From the NCBI GenBank assembly GCA_965220985.1, contig OZ244854.1:4030001-4094000 (forward strand): a stretch of DNA of 64,000 nucleotides. The letters run 5' to 3'. Below, one piece after another: positions 1-8,734 of this stretch; position 1 is the stretch's first letter; every line of letters begins with the position of its first letter. The stretch is from JAPPHA01 sp965220985. Lineage in GTDB: Bacteria; Pseudomonadota; Alphaproteobacteria; Rhodobacterales; Rhodobacteraceae. Under the pieces are notes generated by a model, which saw only the letters and a program-made list of their open reading frames with translations, had not been told where the DNA came from and did not search any database. The position numbers and the translations under genes are program-made.

Positions 1-1585
1 CCACGATCGCCAATTCCTCTTGCTGGCCCAGCTTCCTGAGGCACTCCGAATACCCGACCAGTGACCAAATGTTGTCGCGGTGCTGACCACTTCTGTGGAG
101 CGTCCCGCCATAGCCGAGGTCCACGCGGTAGACCTCCGCCGCTTCCTCGACATGTCCCTGCTCAAGCAGGAGCGCTCCAAGAGCGTGGCGCGGCGGATGC
201 ATCCATCCCCAAGGCTCGGAGTATTCCAGCGAGTCGTTCAGCTCGGCGGCTCGCCGAAGATGGGCGAACGCTTCGTCGAAATTTCCCAGGCTGTAGGACA
301 GTTCGCCATCGAACATGGCCTTGCCGGTCTCGAGGAGATCGCGTGCCTGGTTGTTGAATATCAGTCGATCTGACGGAACCCGTTCAAAAGCGCGGTCCAA
401 CTCTTCACGCTCCCGCCTCGACTCGTCGAATTGGCGCAGCGCTGCATGAGCGACCCCTTTCGCATAGTGGTGCATCGCCGTGGTGACACAATACAGCTCC
501 GGCAACGCGGGCGGATACTGTTCGACAAGCGTCTCCCACTGTCCGAACCGAACGAGCACGTGCTCTCGCGTCGAACAATACGCTTCGAGCATCATGGCCA
601 GATGCGGACGCTGTTCGCTCAAGAGTTCGGGAGCCAGCATCGCTCTGATTTCGTCAGCCGCCTGCATGGCTGGCTTCATCCGTCCCGACATCATTGCCGC
701 GTACATCATCATGTGAAAGTCGTGGCAGATCGAAATCATGTAGAACCGGTCGGTCCCGGCATGCTCAAGGAAGCGCCGATCGGCAGTGGTCGACCTTTCG
801 CTGCGCTGGATGGCTCGATGGTGGTGGCCGCAAAGAACGTGAACATGGCTTGGCATGTGCTCGAGATGCCCGCAATCCGGTGACACCGAGGCGAGTTGAT
901 CGGCCGACTTCAATGCCCGCTCAGGCCATGGGGACATTTCGAGAATGTGAATGTGCATGTGCAAGAGGCACGGGTGCCCGGGCAAACCGAGTGCATCCCT
1001 TTCCTGCAATGCCTTTTCGACAACATCGAGCGCCTCAAGCGTCGCCGCATCATCGGCGGGTGTTCCTGTCTCGAGGTTCCACAGTTTCCAGGGCGTCAGC
1101 GTTACCAGTGCCTCGGCGTACAATGCGGCAACATCATGGTTGCTCGAAAACTCCTGGTAGACCTCTCGCATGCAATCGACGTAATCGCGTTCCCACTGTT
1201 CGAATTCGGGAATTGAAACCGGATTTCCCTTCGGAAACCGGGCGGCGGTTGCCGCAATCAGCATTCGCTCGACCGGCTGTGTTCCGTCGCATAGCGTCAA
1301 GGCCATCCGGGCAGCCTCGTGGCAGACATGGGTGGCAGTCTTGACCTCTTCATCTCCAAAGAGGTCCCAGGTCAGATTGTAGAACGGGCCACTCGCCAAC
1401 GCGATGCCCCACCAGGCAAGCGCGAACGACGAATCATGACGCAAGGCCTTTTTGAAACAGACCACGGCCTCTTCGTGATTGAACCCGTAGATCCACCGCA
1501 AGCCGTGATCGAACCAGGCTCGGGCCTCGGCAGACGACGTTGTCACCGGCATGGAGTGCAGCCCGGTGTCAAAATATGACTGCAA
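1..1585 (-). CDS. TPR-repeat protein, C-terminus cut by left edge
   Basis: Read on the reverse strand, one frame stays open from about 1720 to base 1 and encodes more than 500 residues with no stop before the window edge. The N-terminal part reads YFDTGLHSMPVTTSS, followed by a WFDHGLRWIYGFNHEEA stretch and an ALAWWGIALASGP stretch. This is the opening of a family of large soluble proteins with a TPR-like start (fuel-sensing or oxidoreductase-associated role not established). Later parts carry helical pairs typical of TPRs, for example FDEAFAHLRRAAELNDS and HVEEAAEVYRVDL. No signal peptide is visible. The start is uncertain: TTG at 1585 includes the conserved YFDTG segment, while the first ATG (1552) would remove it. 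No strong ribosome-binding site was seen for either. Function unknown; the family call is by recognition of the motif pattern. Confidence 0.75.
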   Translation of the reverse strand, partial: MQSYFDTGLHSMPVTTSSAEARAWFDHGLRWIYGFNHEEAVVCFKKALRHDSSFALAWWGIALASGPFYNLTWDLFGDEEVKTATHVCHEAARMALTLCDGTQPVERMLIAATAARFPKGNPVSIPEFEQWERDYVDCMREVYQEFSSNHDVAALYAEALVTLTPWKLWNLETGTPADDAATLEALDVVEKALQERDALGLPGHPCLLHMHIHILEMSPWPERALKSADQLASVSPDCGHLEHMPSHVHVLCGHHHRAIQRSERSTTADRRFLEHAGTDRFYMISICHDFHMMMYAAMMSGRMKPAMQAADEIRAMLAPELLSEQRPHLAMMLEAYCSTREHVLVRFGQWETLVEQYPPALPELYCVTTAMHHYAKGVAHAALRQFDESRREREELDRAFERVPSDRLIFNNQARDLLETGKAMFDGELSYSLGNFDEAFAHLRRAAELNDSLEYSEPWGWMHPPRHALGALLLEQGHVEEAAEVYRVDLGYGGTLHRSGQHRDNIWSLVGYSECLRKLGQQEELAIV

Positions 1586-2148
1586 GCACGACCGAACGAC
1601 TGGTCGTTCGTGACCTGCGAATTGCAATTCCGAAACTTGATCCAACAGCCACCTGCAATTGCTTGAGTGGAAAGCGAATTCCTCGACGCCGGAAAAATTA
1701 CCGCCAGGACCCGCATGGCTTCATCTGCAGTCAATCGTTTCCGCTGTTCACCGAGTCAACACCCGTTTTTGAAGTCCGTCGATTCCTGGCGTGGGAAACT
1801 GGCATGTATCTCCACGGAGTGCATCACGCACGGTGTCGCGCTCGGATGTCGGTCAACCGGTTTCCCGAACCAACCTCGGTTGGGAATGGTCAGATCAAGA
1901 TCACAAGTCAACGAGTTCATTGCCGTCAACTGGCGGTCGCCGATCGGGCCGTAAGGGCCACCGCGAATTGCTCGAACACAAGGCAGAACCGACCGCTCTT
2001 GAGAGCTCTGACCAAGCACCTTTTGCCCAAAACGAACGAGGGCCAAAATCGTTCACTTGACATTCACCGTGTTGCCCTGTTCGTCTCGGGGATCGGCGTC
2101 AGGAATTCGCCCGTTACAACAAGGTCAACTCGTCTGGCGATTACCACG
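1586..2148. other. Intergenic region, no gene seen
   Basis: About 560 bases between the divergently transcribed TPR gene and the antitoxin-like gene. An open plus-strand frame runs through it into the antitoxin, but its translation has no recognisable protein pattern before residue MNTRRIRF, so I do not treat it as coding. A perfect TTGACA lies at 2057-2062 but has no acceptable -10 hexamer 16-18 bases later. The region should contain promoters for both flanking genes. Confidence 0.5.
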
Positions 2149-2601
2149 ATGAACACTCGAAGAATTCGCTTCGCCCCTTCGGCAACTGATGTGGACCTCG
2201 CTCAGACCTTGAGTGACCATTTTCGGGCAGCGTCTCGCGGTGGCGGAACTTTGTCTCTCCAGTTCGACAGCGGCGATGAAAGAGAGAGCTTCAAGCTGCC
2301 AGAATCGGCAGTCGATCTGCTACTCGAGGTTTTCGACGGAGTGGCATCAGGAAGGCGGATCGAAGTGGTCTCCAGGAATACCGAGTTGACCATCCAACAG
2401 GCAGCCGACGTGCTCAATGTCTCGGTTCCCTACCTTGTCGGCCTGCTCGAGTCGGGTGCAGTGCCGTTTCGCGAAGTCGGGATGAATCGTCGCGTTCGAT
2501 TCGACCATGTGCTTCGATACAAGAGGCAGGCTGTTGCCGCGCGACGGCGAGTGCTCGACGAACTGGTTGCCGACGCGCAAGAGTTGGGAATGGGCTACTG
2601 A
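2149..2601 (+). CDS. Excisionase-type HTH protein, probable antitoxin of a PIN-toxin pair
   Basis: A 150-residue protein. Residues 1-75 form a small alpha/beta region, residues 77-125 a MerR/excisionase-type winged helix (LTIQQAADVLNVSVPYLVGLLESG with the following RRVRF wing), and the C-terminus ends in LDELVADAQELGMGY. This arrangement and the closing AQELGMGY are characteristic of a family of DNA-binding antitoxins usually encoded directly upstream of a PIN-domain RNase toxin. Here no PIN gene follows; the next sequence is a fragment of another antitoxin-type gene. The frame is open further upstream, but the family homology begins near this ATG, so I start there. It may be an orphan antitoxin or repressor. 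Confidence 0.75.
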   Translation: MNTRRIRFAPSATDVDLAQTLSDHFRAASRGGGTLSLQFDSGDERESFKLPESAVDLLLEVFDGVASGRRIEVVSRNTELTIQQAADVLNVSVPYLVGLLESGAVPFREVGMNRRVRFDHVLRYKRQAVAARRRVLDELVADAQELGMGY

Positions 2602-2611
2602 ATTCAGACGA

Positions 2612-3067
2612 ATGGTGTCCCGCCATCCGACGCCACGACCGTTTCACCTGCCTGACTTTGTAGAGATTCACGTGCAACAGAACCCGATACGCTCGGTCTA
2701 CTTGACTTCAGGCCGCAATCGCCGGCTTCATTTCGGGGCGTGCGTCGTCGAACTGCAGCATGCTCCACGCAGGCAACTTTCAGCCCCTCATCGGAAAGTA
2801 GGCGATGTCATCCGTGCACTGTCGTGGCTCGGTCGTGAAGAAGTTGAAGACGCATCGGAAGCGGTTATTCCAACGCTGTCGAAGGTTGATCTCGAGGAAC
2901 TCGCTGCCATCCACGACATCATGCCAAAATGGATGGCCGGACCGATACGTGCGCGACTGAGTCACCGCTTCATGTTCCCATCTCGCGATGTTGACGCACC
3001 TCACGAGTCCAGGTCAATGGAGTCCTCTATGAAAGACCAACTCGGATGTGTCGCGGAAGCAAGGTGA
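2612..3067 (+). pseudogene. DUF6088 (AbiEi-like antitoxin) remnant missing its N-terminal HTH
   Basis: The frame gives about 151 residues from ATG 2612. From HLPDFVEIHVQQNPIRSVYL onward it follows the C-terminal two thirds of DUF6088 proteins, including SVYLTSGRNRRLHFG, VVELQHAPRRQL, VIRALSWLGREEV and a late LPAWM-like segment here reading MPKWMAGPIRARL. DUF6088 proteins are usually about 190-200 residues and start with a winged helix that is absent here; the preceding DNA is the end of the excisionase-like antitoxin. The normal partner, an AbiEii-type nucleotidyltransferase toxin, is not next to it. The frame end overlaps the methyltransferase start by 4 bases. I read this as a decayed toxin-antitoxin locus; a short expressed protein cannot be excluded. 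Confidence 0.6.
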
Positions 3068-3798
3068 AGAAGCCCTACTACGATACCATCGGCCTGAACT
3101 ACGCCACTCTGCGTCAACCCGACCCGCGGATTGAAGCGCTGCTGCACGCTGCGCTCGGGGACTGTCGTACCGTTCTCAACGTGGGTGCAGGTACGGGATC
3201 CTATGAGCCCGACGATCGACTCATGACAGCGATTGAACCGTCAGCCGAAATGATCGCGCAACGGAAAGCCTCCGACGCGACAGTCGTGCAAGGCGTTGCC
3301 GAAAACCTGCCATTCGACGATGACTCCTTCGATGCGGTGATGGCCGTTCTGACGGTGCATCACTGGACCGACAAGGAAAAGGGCATGGCCGAAATGCGTC
3401 GTGTCTCACGCGGTCCGATTGTCATCATGACCTACGATCCTGAATTCCGCGATCTTTGGCTGTTCGACTACTTCCCGAAACTCATCTCGTTGGACACGGG
3501 TCAAATGCCTCCGCTGGATGCCTTCACGCAATGGCTCGGCCCAGTGAAAGTGTCCAAGGTCATGATTCCGCATGACTGCACGGACGGGTTTCTTGCTGCC
3601 TACTGGAGGCGCCCAGCGGCCTATCTTGACCCCTGCGTTCGTTCCGCAGTCAGCTCGTTCTGGAAGATCGGGGACATCACGGAAGGGCTTGATCGGCTCA
3701 GGCATGACCTCGAGTGCGGTGATTGGAACCAACGTCACAAAGAGATGCTCGAACTCGACGAGCGCGATTGCGGCTACCGGTTGGTCGTGTCACCGTAG
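3064..3798 (+). CDS. Class I SAM-dependent methyltransferase
   Basis: About 244 residues. Motif I (VLNVGAGTGSYEP, residues 38-49) binds S-adenosylmethionine, followed by an acidic strand-2 end (AIEPSAEMIAQR), VQGVAENLPFDDDSFDAV as motif II and a VLTVHHW segment with an EMRRVSRG helix. This is the Methyltransf_11 fold, typical of small-molecule methylation; the substrate cannot be inferred. I chose GTG 3064 because GGAAG lies at 3055-3059, five bases upstream; an in-frame ATG at 3046 would add six residues. The gene stands alone, with 167 bases before the next one. Confidence 0.85.
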   Translation: MKKPYYDTIGLNYATLRQPDPRIEALLHAALGDCRTVLNVGAGTGSYEPDDRLMTAIEPSAEMIAQRKASDATVVQGVAENLPFDDDSFDAVMAVLTVHHWTDKEKGMAEMRRVSRGPIVIMTYDPEFRDLWLFDYFPKLISLDTGQMPPLDAFTQWLGPVKVSKVMIPHDCTDGFLAAYWRRPAAYLDPCVRSAVSSFWKIGDITEGLDRLRHDLECGDWNQRHKEMLELDERDCGYRLVVSP

Positions 3799-3965
3799 GG
3801 TCTCGATTACGCAGAAAACTTGCCGGAAAACCCAATTCTTGCAGACATCCTCAGGTCGACGCCAACGCCAGACAGCACGATGGGCCATGACCAACTTCTC
3901 TTTGTGTTTTCTTTGCGAATGACTAAAGAACGCCGACAAGACCAATCGAACGGAGGCGTCTGATC

Positions 3966-4769
3966 GTGTCATCGCAATTCTCGGCTAACATCAACCTCAT
4001 GGTCGGCGCAGCGCTCAAGGCAGGACGCGGGCTGATCCGAGACTTCGGAGAGGTCGAAAAACTCCAGGTGTCCGTCAAGGGACCCGCTGACTTCGTCTCC
4101 AAGGCCGACATTCGGGCAGAATCCGTCGTTCGCGAAGAGCTGTGCGAAGGACGACCCAATTACGGCTGGTGCGGCGAAGAGAGCGAGCCGATCGAGGGAA
4201 AGGACCCCACCCGCAGGTGGATCGTCGACCCGCTCGATGGAACCACGAATTTCCTGCACGGGCTGCCGCTCTGGTGCGTATCGATTGCCCTCGAACACAA
4301 AGGGGAAATCGTCGCCGGAGTCATCTTTGTTCCGCCGACAAACGAGATGTTCGTGGCGGAAAAAGGCAGCGGCGCCTGGCTCAACGACAATCGCATCCGG
4401 GTCTCTGCCCGAACCCGGCTCGATTCCATGGTCCTCGCGACAGCCCTGCCCGCAGCCGACAGGCCGCGTTGGCATCAAGCGGCAGCGTCGATCGAAAAGT
4501 GCCTGCCAGATTGCGCAGGACTCCGAAACCTCGGCTCTGCGGCACTGACGCTCGCATCGGTGGCGGCCGGCCGACTCGATGGTTACTGGGAGACGCATCT
4601 CAAGGCATGGGATATCGCTGCCGGCATCCTCATGGTTCGTGAAGCGGGCGGACTTGTGTCGTCGGCAAGAACCGAACTGGGAAGCAATCCCCTGCTCGAC
4701 GGAACCATCATCGCCGGCACGAGCGCAGCTCACGACAAGCTGCGGGGGCTCGTCGGCGACGACGAGTAA
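3966..4769 (+). CDS. suhB: Inositol-monophosphatase family phosphatase
   Basis: A 267-residue member of the Mg-dependent, lithium-sensitive phosphatase superfamily that hydrolyses inositol phosphates or related sugar phosphates. Metal-binding motif A is at residues 88-99 (DPLDGTTNFLHG), the preceding acidic pair E71-E72 (CGEESE) supplies a ligand, and the second motif WDIAAGILMVREAGG is near residue 215. All catalytic motifs are present and length is normal. The start is GTG 3966, with GGAGG about nine bases upstream. suhB is the closest named relative, but cysQ-like or histidinol-phosphatase-like activities share these motifs. Isolated between the methyltransferase and a monooxygenase gene. 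Confidence 0.88.
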   Translation: MSSQFSANINLMVGAALKAGRGLIRDFGEVEKLQVSVKGPADFVSKADIRAESVVREELCEGRPNYGWCGEESEPIEGKDPTRRWIVDPLDGTTNFLHGLPLWCVSIALEHKGEIVAGVIFVPPTNEMFVAEKGSGAWLNDNRIRVSARTRLDSMVLATALPAADRPRWHQAAASIEKCLPDCAGLRNLGSAALTLASVAAGRLDGYWETHLKAWDIAAGILMVREAGGLVSSARTELGSNPLLDGTIIAGTSAAHDKLRGLVGDDE

Positions 4770-4888
4770 GGCATGGGCTGGTCGTCAACCATGCCCTCAC
4801 CGGAACGTCCGGCACTTCCACGCAACCGAGCCGCAATACTCGCGATTCGGACCTTCGGTTCTTCGCTCTTCGCACCGCCAACCCGATA

Positions 4889-6115
4889 ATGTCTATCACC
4901 GGCAAGAAAATCGCCGTCATTGGCGGCGGAGTGAGCGGCCTTGCAGCAGGTGCAGTTGCCGCGTTGAGAGGTGCGCAGGTCACGATCTTCGAAAGATCCT
5001 CCGGCCCAAGCAGCGCAGGCAATGGCACCGGGCTGCAGATCAGCCCAAACGGCGTGAGAGTGCTCAAGGCGCTCGGTTGGCCGGACCGCTGGGCCTTGCC
5101 ATTCGAAAAAGCGCGAACGCTCCGGATGAAACACGGTCCGAGCGGCAAGACTCTCGCAAGCCTCGATCTGCGGTCCCGCACTGGTGACGCGAATTACATG
5201 CTGGTTCGACGATCAGATCTCGTGGCCAGTCTCGCCCAGTGTGCCCAGGACCATGGCGCATCCCTGATCACGAACACCCCGGCCGATGTCACTTTCGACC
5301 AAGACAGATTCAGAGTCGTGACGGACGGGCAGTCTGCACCAAACGACTTCGAGATCGTGATTGCGGCCGACGGGATTCACTCGATGCTGCGCCAACGACA
5401 TCTCCCGGGAGGAGTGGCCGCATCGGCCACCGGACAACTGGCCTGGCGCGCCCTGACACCCGTGTCAGCCGTGACCGAGGAACTGCAAGAAGAATTGCTC
5501 GAAGGTCCGTGCCTGTTCGTGGGACCTGGCATGCATCTTGTCACCTACCTCGTGCCCGACGGGACGATGATCAATGTCGTCGCGGTGGCGCCAAACTCGG
5601 CACGCGACACGAATTTTTCACAAGTAGGACAACCGGATTCACGGGACCACCGGTTCGTTGAACGGTTTTCCGGGTGGTGCGACGCCGCGCGATCCGTCCT
5701 CGAAAACAGCACCGAAACCGACGTACGCGACCTGTTTCGGGGTTCCGTGCCCGCTTCCCTGTTCCATGCCAATTTGGTGGCAATCGGGGATGCAGCCCAC
5801 CCCCTGCTCCCTCATCTCGCACAAGGGGCCTCAGCCGCGCTCGAAGATGCATGGACACTGATCGCTCTGCTCGCGAGAGAACGAAACCATCACGTCGCCT
5901 TTGCGGCTTACGATCGGGCCCGCAGGGCACGGGTGCACCGCCTGCAGCGAGCCTCGGAACGAAGCGGAAGAATCTACCGGTTAAGGAACCCGTTGGTCCG
6001 CTTGCCGTTGCACCTCGGACTCCGCGCCGCGAGACCCGTGATGCCTTTCGTTCTCAGGCATTGGTACGGGTGGGTTCACGATCACGATGTCGTGGAGCAA
6101 TATCGGGAGGGCTGA
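4889..6115 (+). CDS. FAD-dependent aromatic-ring-type monooxygenase
   Basis: A 408-residue flavoprotein of the para-hydroxybenzoate hydroxylase class (FAD_binding_3). The dinucleotide-binding motif IAVIGGGVSGLAAG lies at residues 8-21, ending in the acidic IFER that binds the FAD ribose. A DG motif follows (VIAADGIHSMLR), and the second FAD motif GDAAHPLLPHLAQGAS begins near residue 299. The motif order matches salicylate- and 3-hydroxybenzoate-hydroxylase-like proteins; the LPHLAQGAS variant is common in them. No catabolic partners are adjacent, so the substrate is unknown; a role in ubiquinone hydroxylation is an alternative. Convergent with the xth gene, 14 bases apart. Confidence 0.85.
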   Translation: MSITGKKIAVIGGGVSGLAAGAVAALRGAQVTIFERSSGPSSAGNGTGLQISPNGVRVLKALGWPDRWALPFEKARTLRMKHGPSGKTLASLDLRSRTGDANYMLVRRSDLVASLAQCAQDHGASLITNTPADVTFDQDRFRVVTDGQSAPNDFEIVIAADGIHSMLRQRHLPGGVAASATGQLAWRALTPVSAVTEELQEELLEGPCLFVGPGMHLVTYLVPDGTMINVVAVAPNSARDTNFSQVGQPDSRDHRFVERFSGWCDAARSVLENSTETDVRDLFRGSVPASLFHANLVAIGDAAHPLLPHLAQGASAALEDAWTLIALLARERNHHVAFAAYDRARRARVHRLQRASERSGRIYRLRNPLVRLPLHLGLRAARPVMPFVLRHWYGWVHDHDVVEQYREG

Positions 6116-6129
6116 CAAGAGACGCTCGG

Positions 6130-6912
6130 TCAGGCATCAAGTTCAACCCAGACGGGCACGTGATCAGACGGCTTGATCTCTCCCCGAACGTGCTTGTCAA
6201 CCTGGCAATCGACGAGCTTGTCGGCCGCTTGAGGCGACAGCAGCATGTGGTCGATGCGAATTCCGTGATTCCGCTTCCATCGGCCGGCCTGGTAGTCCCA
6301 GAACGTGTAGTTGCCAGATGAACCGTCCCTGACGTTCAGAGCGTCGGTGAATCCAAGGTTGAGAATTTCTCTGAACGCCGTTCGTGTCTCCATCATGTAC
6401 AGGGCATCCTCGGCCCATTCAGTCTCGTCCCAGCAGTCTTCAGGCTGCTGGATGACATTGTAATCCCCCGCCATGACCAGCGGTTCCTCGAGTTCAAGCA
6501 GCGCCTCTGCCCGCCGTTTCATGCGTTCCATCCACGCAAGCTTGTAGTCGAACTTGGGCCCCGGTGCGGGATTGCCGTTGGGCAGATAGAGGCAACAGAC
6601 GCTCACCGCGCCCTTCTCGCCCGAAACGCTCGCTTCCATCCACCGCGCCTGTTCGTCGTCAGGATCGCCTGGAAGTCCTCGCTTGACGTCCTCGATTGGC
6701 AGTCGCGAACAGATCGCAACCCCGTTGAAACCCTTCTGACCGTGCGTTTCGACCTGATACCCGAGATCCTCGATGGGTTCCGAAGGAAAGGCATCGTCCT
6801 GCGACTTGATTTCCTGCAGCAGCGCCACGTCCGGTCGCCGTTCCCCGAGCCAGTCGAGCAAGGCGGGCATCCTCGCCTTGATGCCGTTGATGTTGAAGGT
6901 CGCGATGATCAC
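6130..6912 (-). CDS. xthA: Exodeoxyribonuclease III (AP endonuclease)
   Basis: About 260 residues of the EEP nuclease fold. Visible catalytic elements: IIATFNINGIKARM at the N-terminus, LLQEIKS with the metal-binding Glu at residue 34, MAGDYNV with its Asp-Asn pair near residue 145, and the C-terminal SDHVPVWVEL with the catalytic Asp-His. It cleaves DNA at abasic sites and removes nucleotides 3' to 5' during base excision repair. The frame extends 13 residues upstream of the chosen GTG (6912), but those residues lack homology; the family begins a few residues before the ATFNING motif. Followed in the same direction, upstream of it, by erpA (73 bases away). Confidence 0.9.
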   Translation of the reverse strand: MIIATFNINGIKARMPALLDWLGERRPDVALLQEIKSQDDAFPSEPIEDLGYQVETHGQKGFNGVAICSRLPIEDVKRGLPGDPDDEQARWMEASVSGEKGAVSVCCLYLPNGNPAPGPKFDYKLAWMERMKRRAEALLELEEPLVMAGDYNVIQQPEDCWDETEWAEDALYMMETRTAFREILNLGFTDALNVRDGSSGNYTFWDYQAGRWKRNHGIRIDHMLLSPQAADKLVDCQVDKHVRGEIKPSDHVPVWVELDA

Positions 6913-6984
6913 GGTCTCAGCCCATGCACCGTCGCGCGGCCACCGCACCAATCATCAAGTGCCGGCCAACATTGAGGATCGATG

Positions 6985-7317
6985 TCACAGCGAGAAGCTG
7001 ACGCCACAACCGCAGCTTGAGGATGCATTCGGGTTCGAAACCGTAAACCGGGCCCCGATCAGTTCATCGCTGAAGTCGATCACCGCATTCGACAGAAACG
7101 GAAGGGACACCTTGTCGATCAGAACGGCCATGCCGTCCTTTTCGAGAACGAGATCATCGTCAGCCGGATCGTCGAGGCGGATATCGTACTGGAAACCCGA
7201 ACAGCCACCGCCTTCCACAGCAACCCTCAGGGCCTTGACCGCGTCGAGGGATTGATTGATCTCCTCGAGACGCCGATAGGCGCGATCCGTCACTTGGGGT
7301 GGCAACGATATGTCCAT
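6985..7317 (-). CDS. erpA: Iron-sulfur cluster insertion protein ErpA
   Basis: A 110-residue A-type Fe-S carrier. The three cluster-ligating cysteines are present: C39 in GGGCSGFQYD and C102/C104 in SSCGCGVSF at the C-terminus. It accepts clusters from the Isc or Suf scaffold and delivers them to apo-enzymes in the cytosol. Length and motif spacing fit ErpA rather than IscA or SufA by overall feel, though these paralogs are hard to separate without a tree. Divergent from the dgt gene with about 220 bases between the starts, and in the same direction as xthA, an arrangement common in alphaproteobacteria. Confidence 0.88.
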   Translation of the reverse strand: MDISLPPQVTDRAYRRLEEINQSLDAVKALRVAVEGGGCSGFQYDIRLDDPADDDLVLEKDGMAVLIDKVSLPFLSNAVIDFSDELIGARFTVSNPNASSSCGCGVSFSL

Positions 7318-7539
7318 GGTGGCATGTCCTTCCGGGCTTCCTTGTCCCCTGCAACTGCGAGTTCGCAGTCGCGTCGTCGATGCATCGCGATTTTACACGC
7401 GAGTTGCCTTCCTTCGCAAGGTCGAGCGACTGTGTCGGGATCACATCAGCCCCTTGATCGCGCATGCATTCTTCGCCACACAGCATTCGATGGTGCTGCA
7501 TTCCAGTTCACCAATAGGGGTTTCTTGCCAACACTTGCC

Positions 7540-8706
7540 ATGCTTGCCGATTACGCCTGCAAACCCGACGAAAGCCGCGGACGTCTGTTTCGCGAAGCCG
7601 AGTCCGAGTTTCGGACGCCTTTTCAACGAGATCGGGACAGGATCATCCATTCCACGGCGTTTCGCCGGCTCAAGCACAAGACCCAAGTATTCGTCGAACA
7701 CGAAGGCGATCACTATCGCACGCGCCTTACTCACTCGATCGAAGTGGCCCAGGTGGCGCGCTCGATCGCCGGCGTCCTCGGATTGAACACGGATCTGAGC
7801 GAGACGGTCGCCCTCGCCCATGACCTCGGACACCCACCCTTCGGACACACTGGAGAGGACGTGCTCAACCGTTGCATGGAAGGAAACGGCGGTTTCGATC
7901 ACAACGCCCAGGCGTTGAGGGTCGTCACGTTTCTCGAGCGGCACTATCCTGGATTCGACGGCCTCAACCTGACCTGGGAGACGCTTGAAGGGATCGCAAA
8001 GCACAACGGTCCCGTCGTCAACGATCTTCCCCGTCCGTTGGCGGAATACACCGCTTTGCACGACCTCGAACTTCACACCCACGCCAGCGCCGAGGCCCAG
8101 GTTGCCGCCCTCGCGGACGACATCGCCTACAACGCGCATGATCTTGACGACGGTCTGCGGGCCGGGCTGTTCACGGAAGACGATGTTCTGGAGCTTCCGA
8201 TCGTGGGTCCCTGCTTTGCCGAGATCGACCGAAATCATCCCGGGATCGATGCCATCAGGCGACGGCGCTCGGCACTGCGTTTGGTCTTCGATCACCTCGT
8301 CAAGAGCGCCATCGAGGAGAGCCGCGAGCGATTGACCGGATTGTCACCGAGTAACGCTTCCGACATCCGCACCGCGAGGCAAGCGGTGGTCGCCTTCCCT
8401 GATTCGGTCCGCCACGATGTCGATCAGATACGGAAATTCCTCTTCAAGCACATGTACCGCCATCCCAGAGTCCAGAAGGTGCGTGATCGGGCGTCGGCAA
8501 TCCTGTCGGAACTGTTCGAACTCTACCTGAGCGGCGGGGCCGACCTGCCCGAAGGATGGCCTCCCGATAACGACATGGACAAGACCGACCGGCCGCGCGT
8601 GGTGCTTGACTATGTTGCCGGAATGACCGACCGTTTCGCGCTTCAGGAGTATCAACGCCTCACCGGGCAGAACAACGCGCTGGATAGCGATCTTCGCCTG
8701 TGGTAA
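7540..8706 (+). CDS. dgt: dGTP triphosphohydrolase-like HD protein
   Basis: A 388-residue HD-domain enzyme. The metal-binding residues are visible as RTRLTHSIEVAQVAR (His65) and LAHDLGHPPFGHTGED (His94-Asp95), with LADDIAYNAHDLDDG supplying the second Asp region. The family hydrolyses dGTP, and other dNTPs, to nucleoside plus triphosphate, controlling nucleotide pools. The open frame reaches back to 7252, but conserved sequence starts at MLADYACKPDESRGR, so I start at ATG 7540. It is the first gene of a plus-strand run that continues with argS after 28 bases, as in many alphaproteobacteria. Confidence 0.9.
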   Translation: MLADYACKPDESRGRLFREAESEFRTPFQRDRDRIIHSTAFRRLKHKTQVFVEHEGDHYRTRLTHSIEVAQVARSIAGVLGLNTDLSETVALAHDLGHPPFGHTGEDVLNRCMEGNGGFDHNAQALRVVTFLERHYPGFDGLNLTWETLEGIAKHNGPVVNDLPRPLAEYTALHDLELHTHASAEAQVAALADDIAYNAHDLDDGLRAGLFTEDDVLELPIVGPCFAEIDRNHPGIDAIRRRRSALRLVFDHLVKSAIEESRERLTGLSPSNASDIRTARQAVVAFPDSVRHDVDQIRKFLFKHMYRHPRVQKVRDRASAILSELFELYLSGGADLPEGWPPDNDMDKTDRPRVVLDYVAGMTDRFALQEYQRLTGQNNALDSDLRLW

Positions 8707-8734
8707 CCGCGCCGAGGTCAATTTCCGGGACACG

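Noticed and set aside
4770..4795. 7-bp inverted repeat GGCATGG/CCATGCC after the suhB gene
   Set aside because: Twelve-base loop and no T run; not a convincing terminator.
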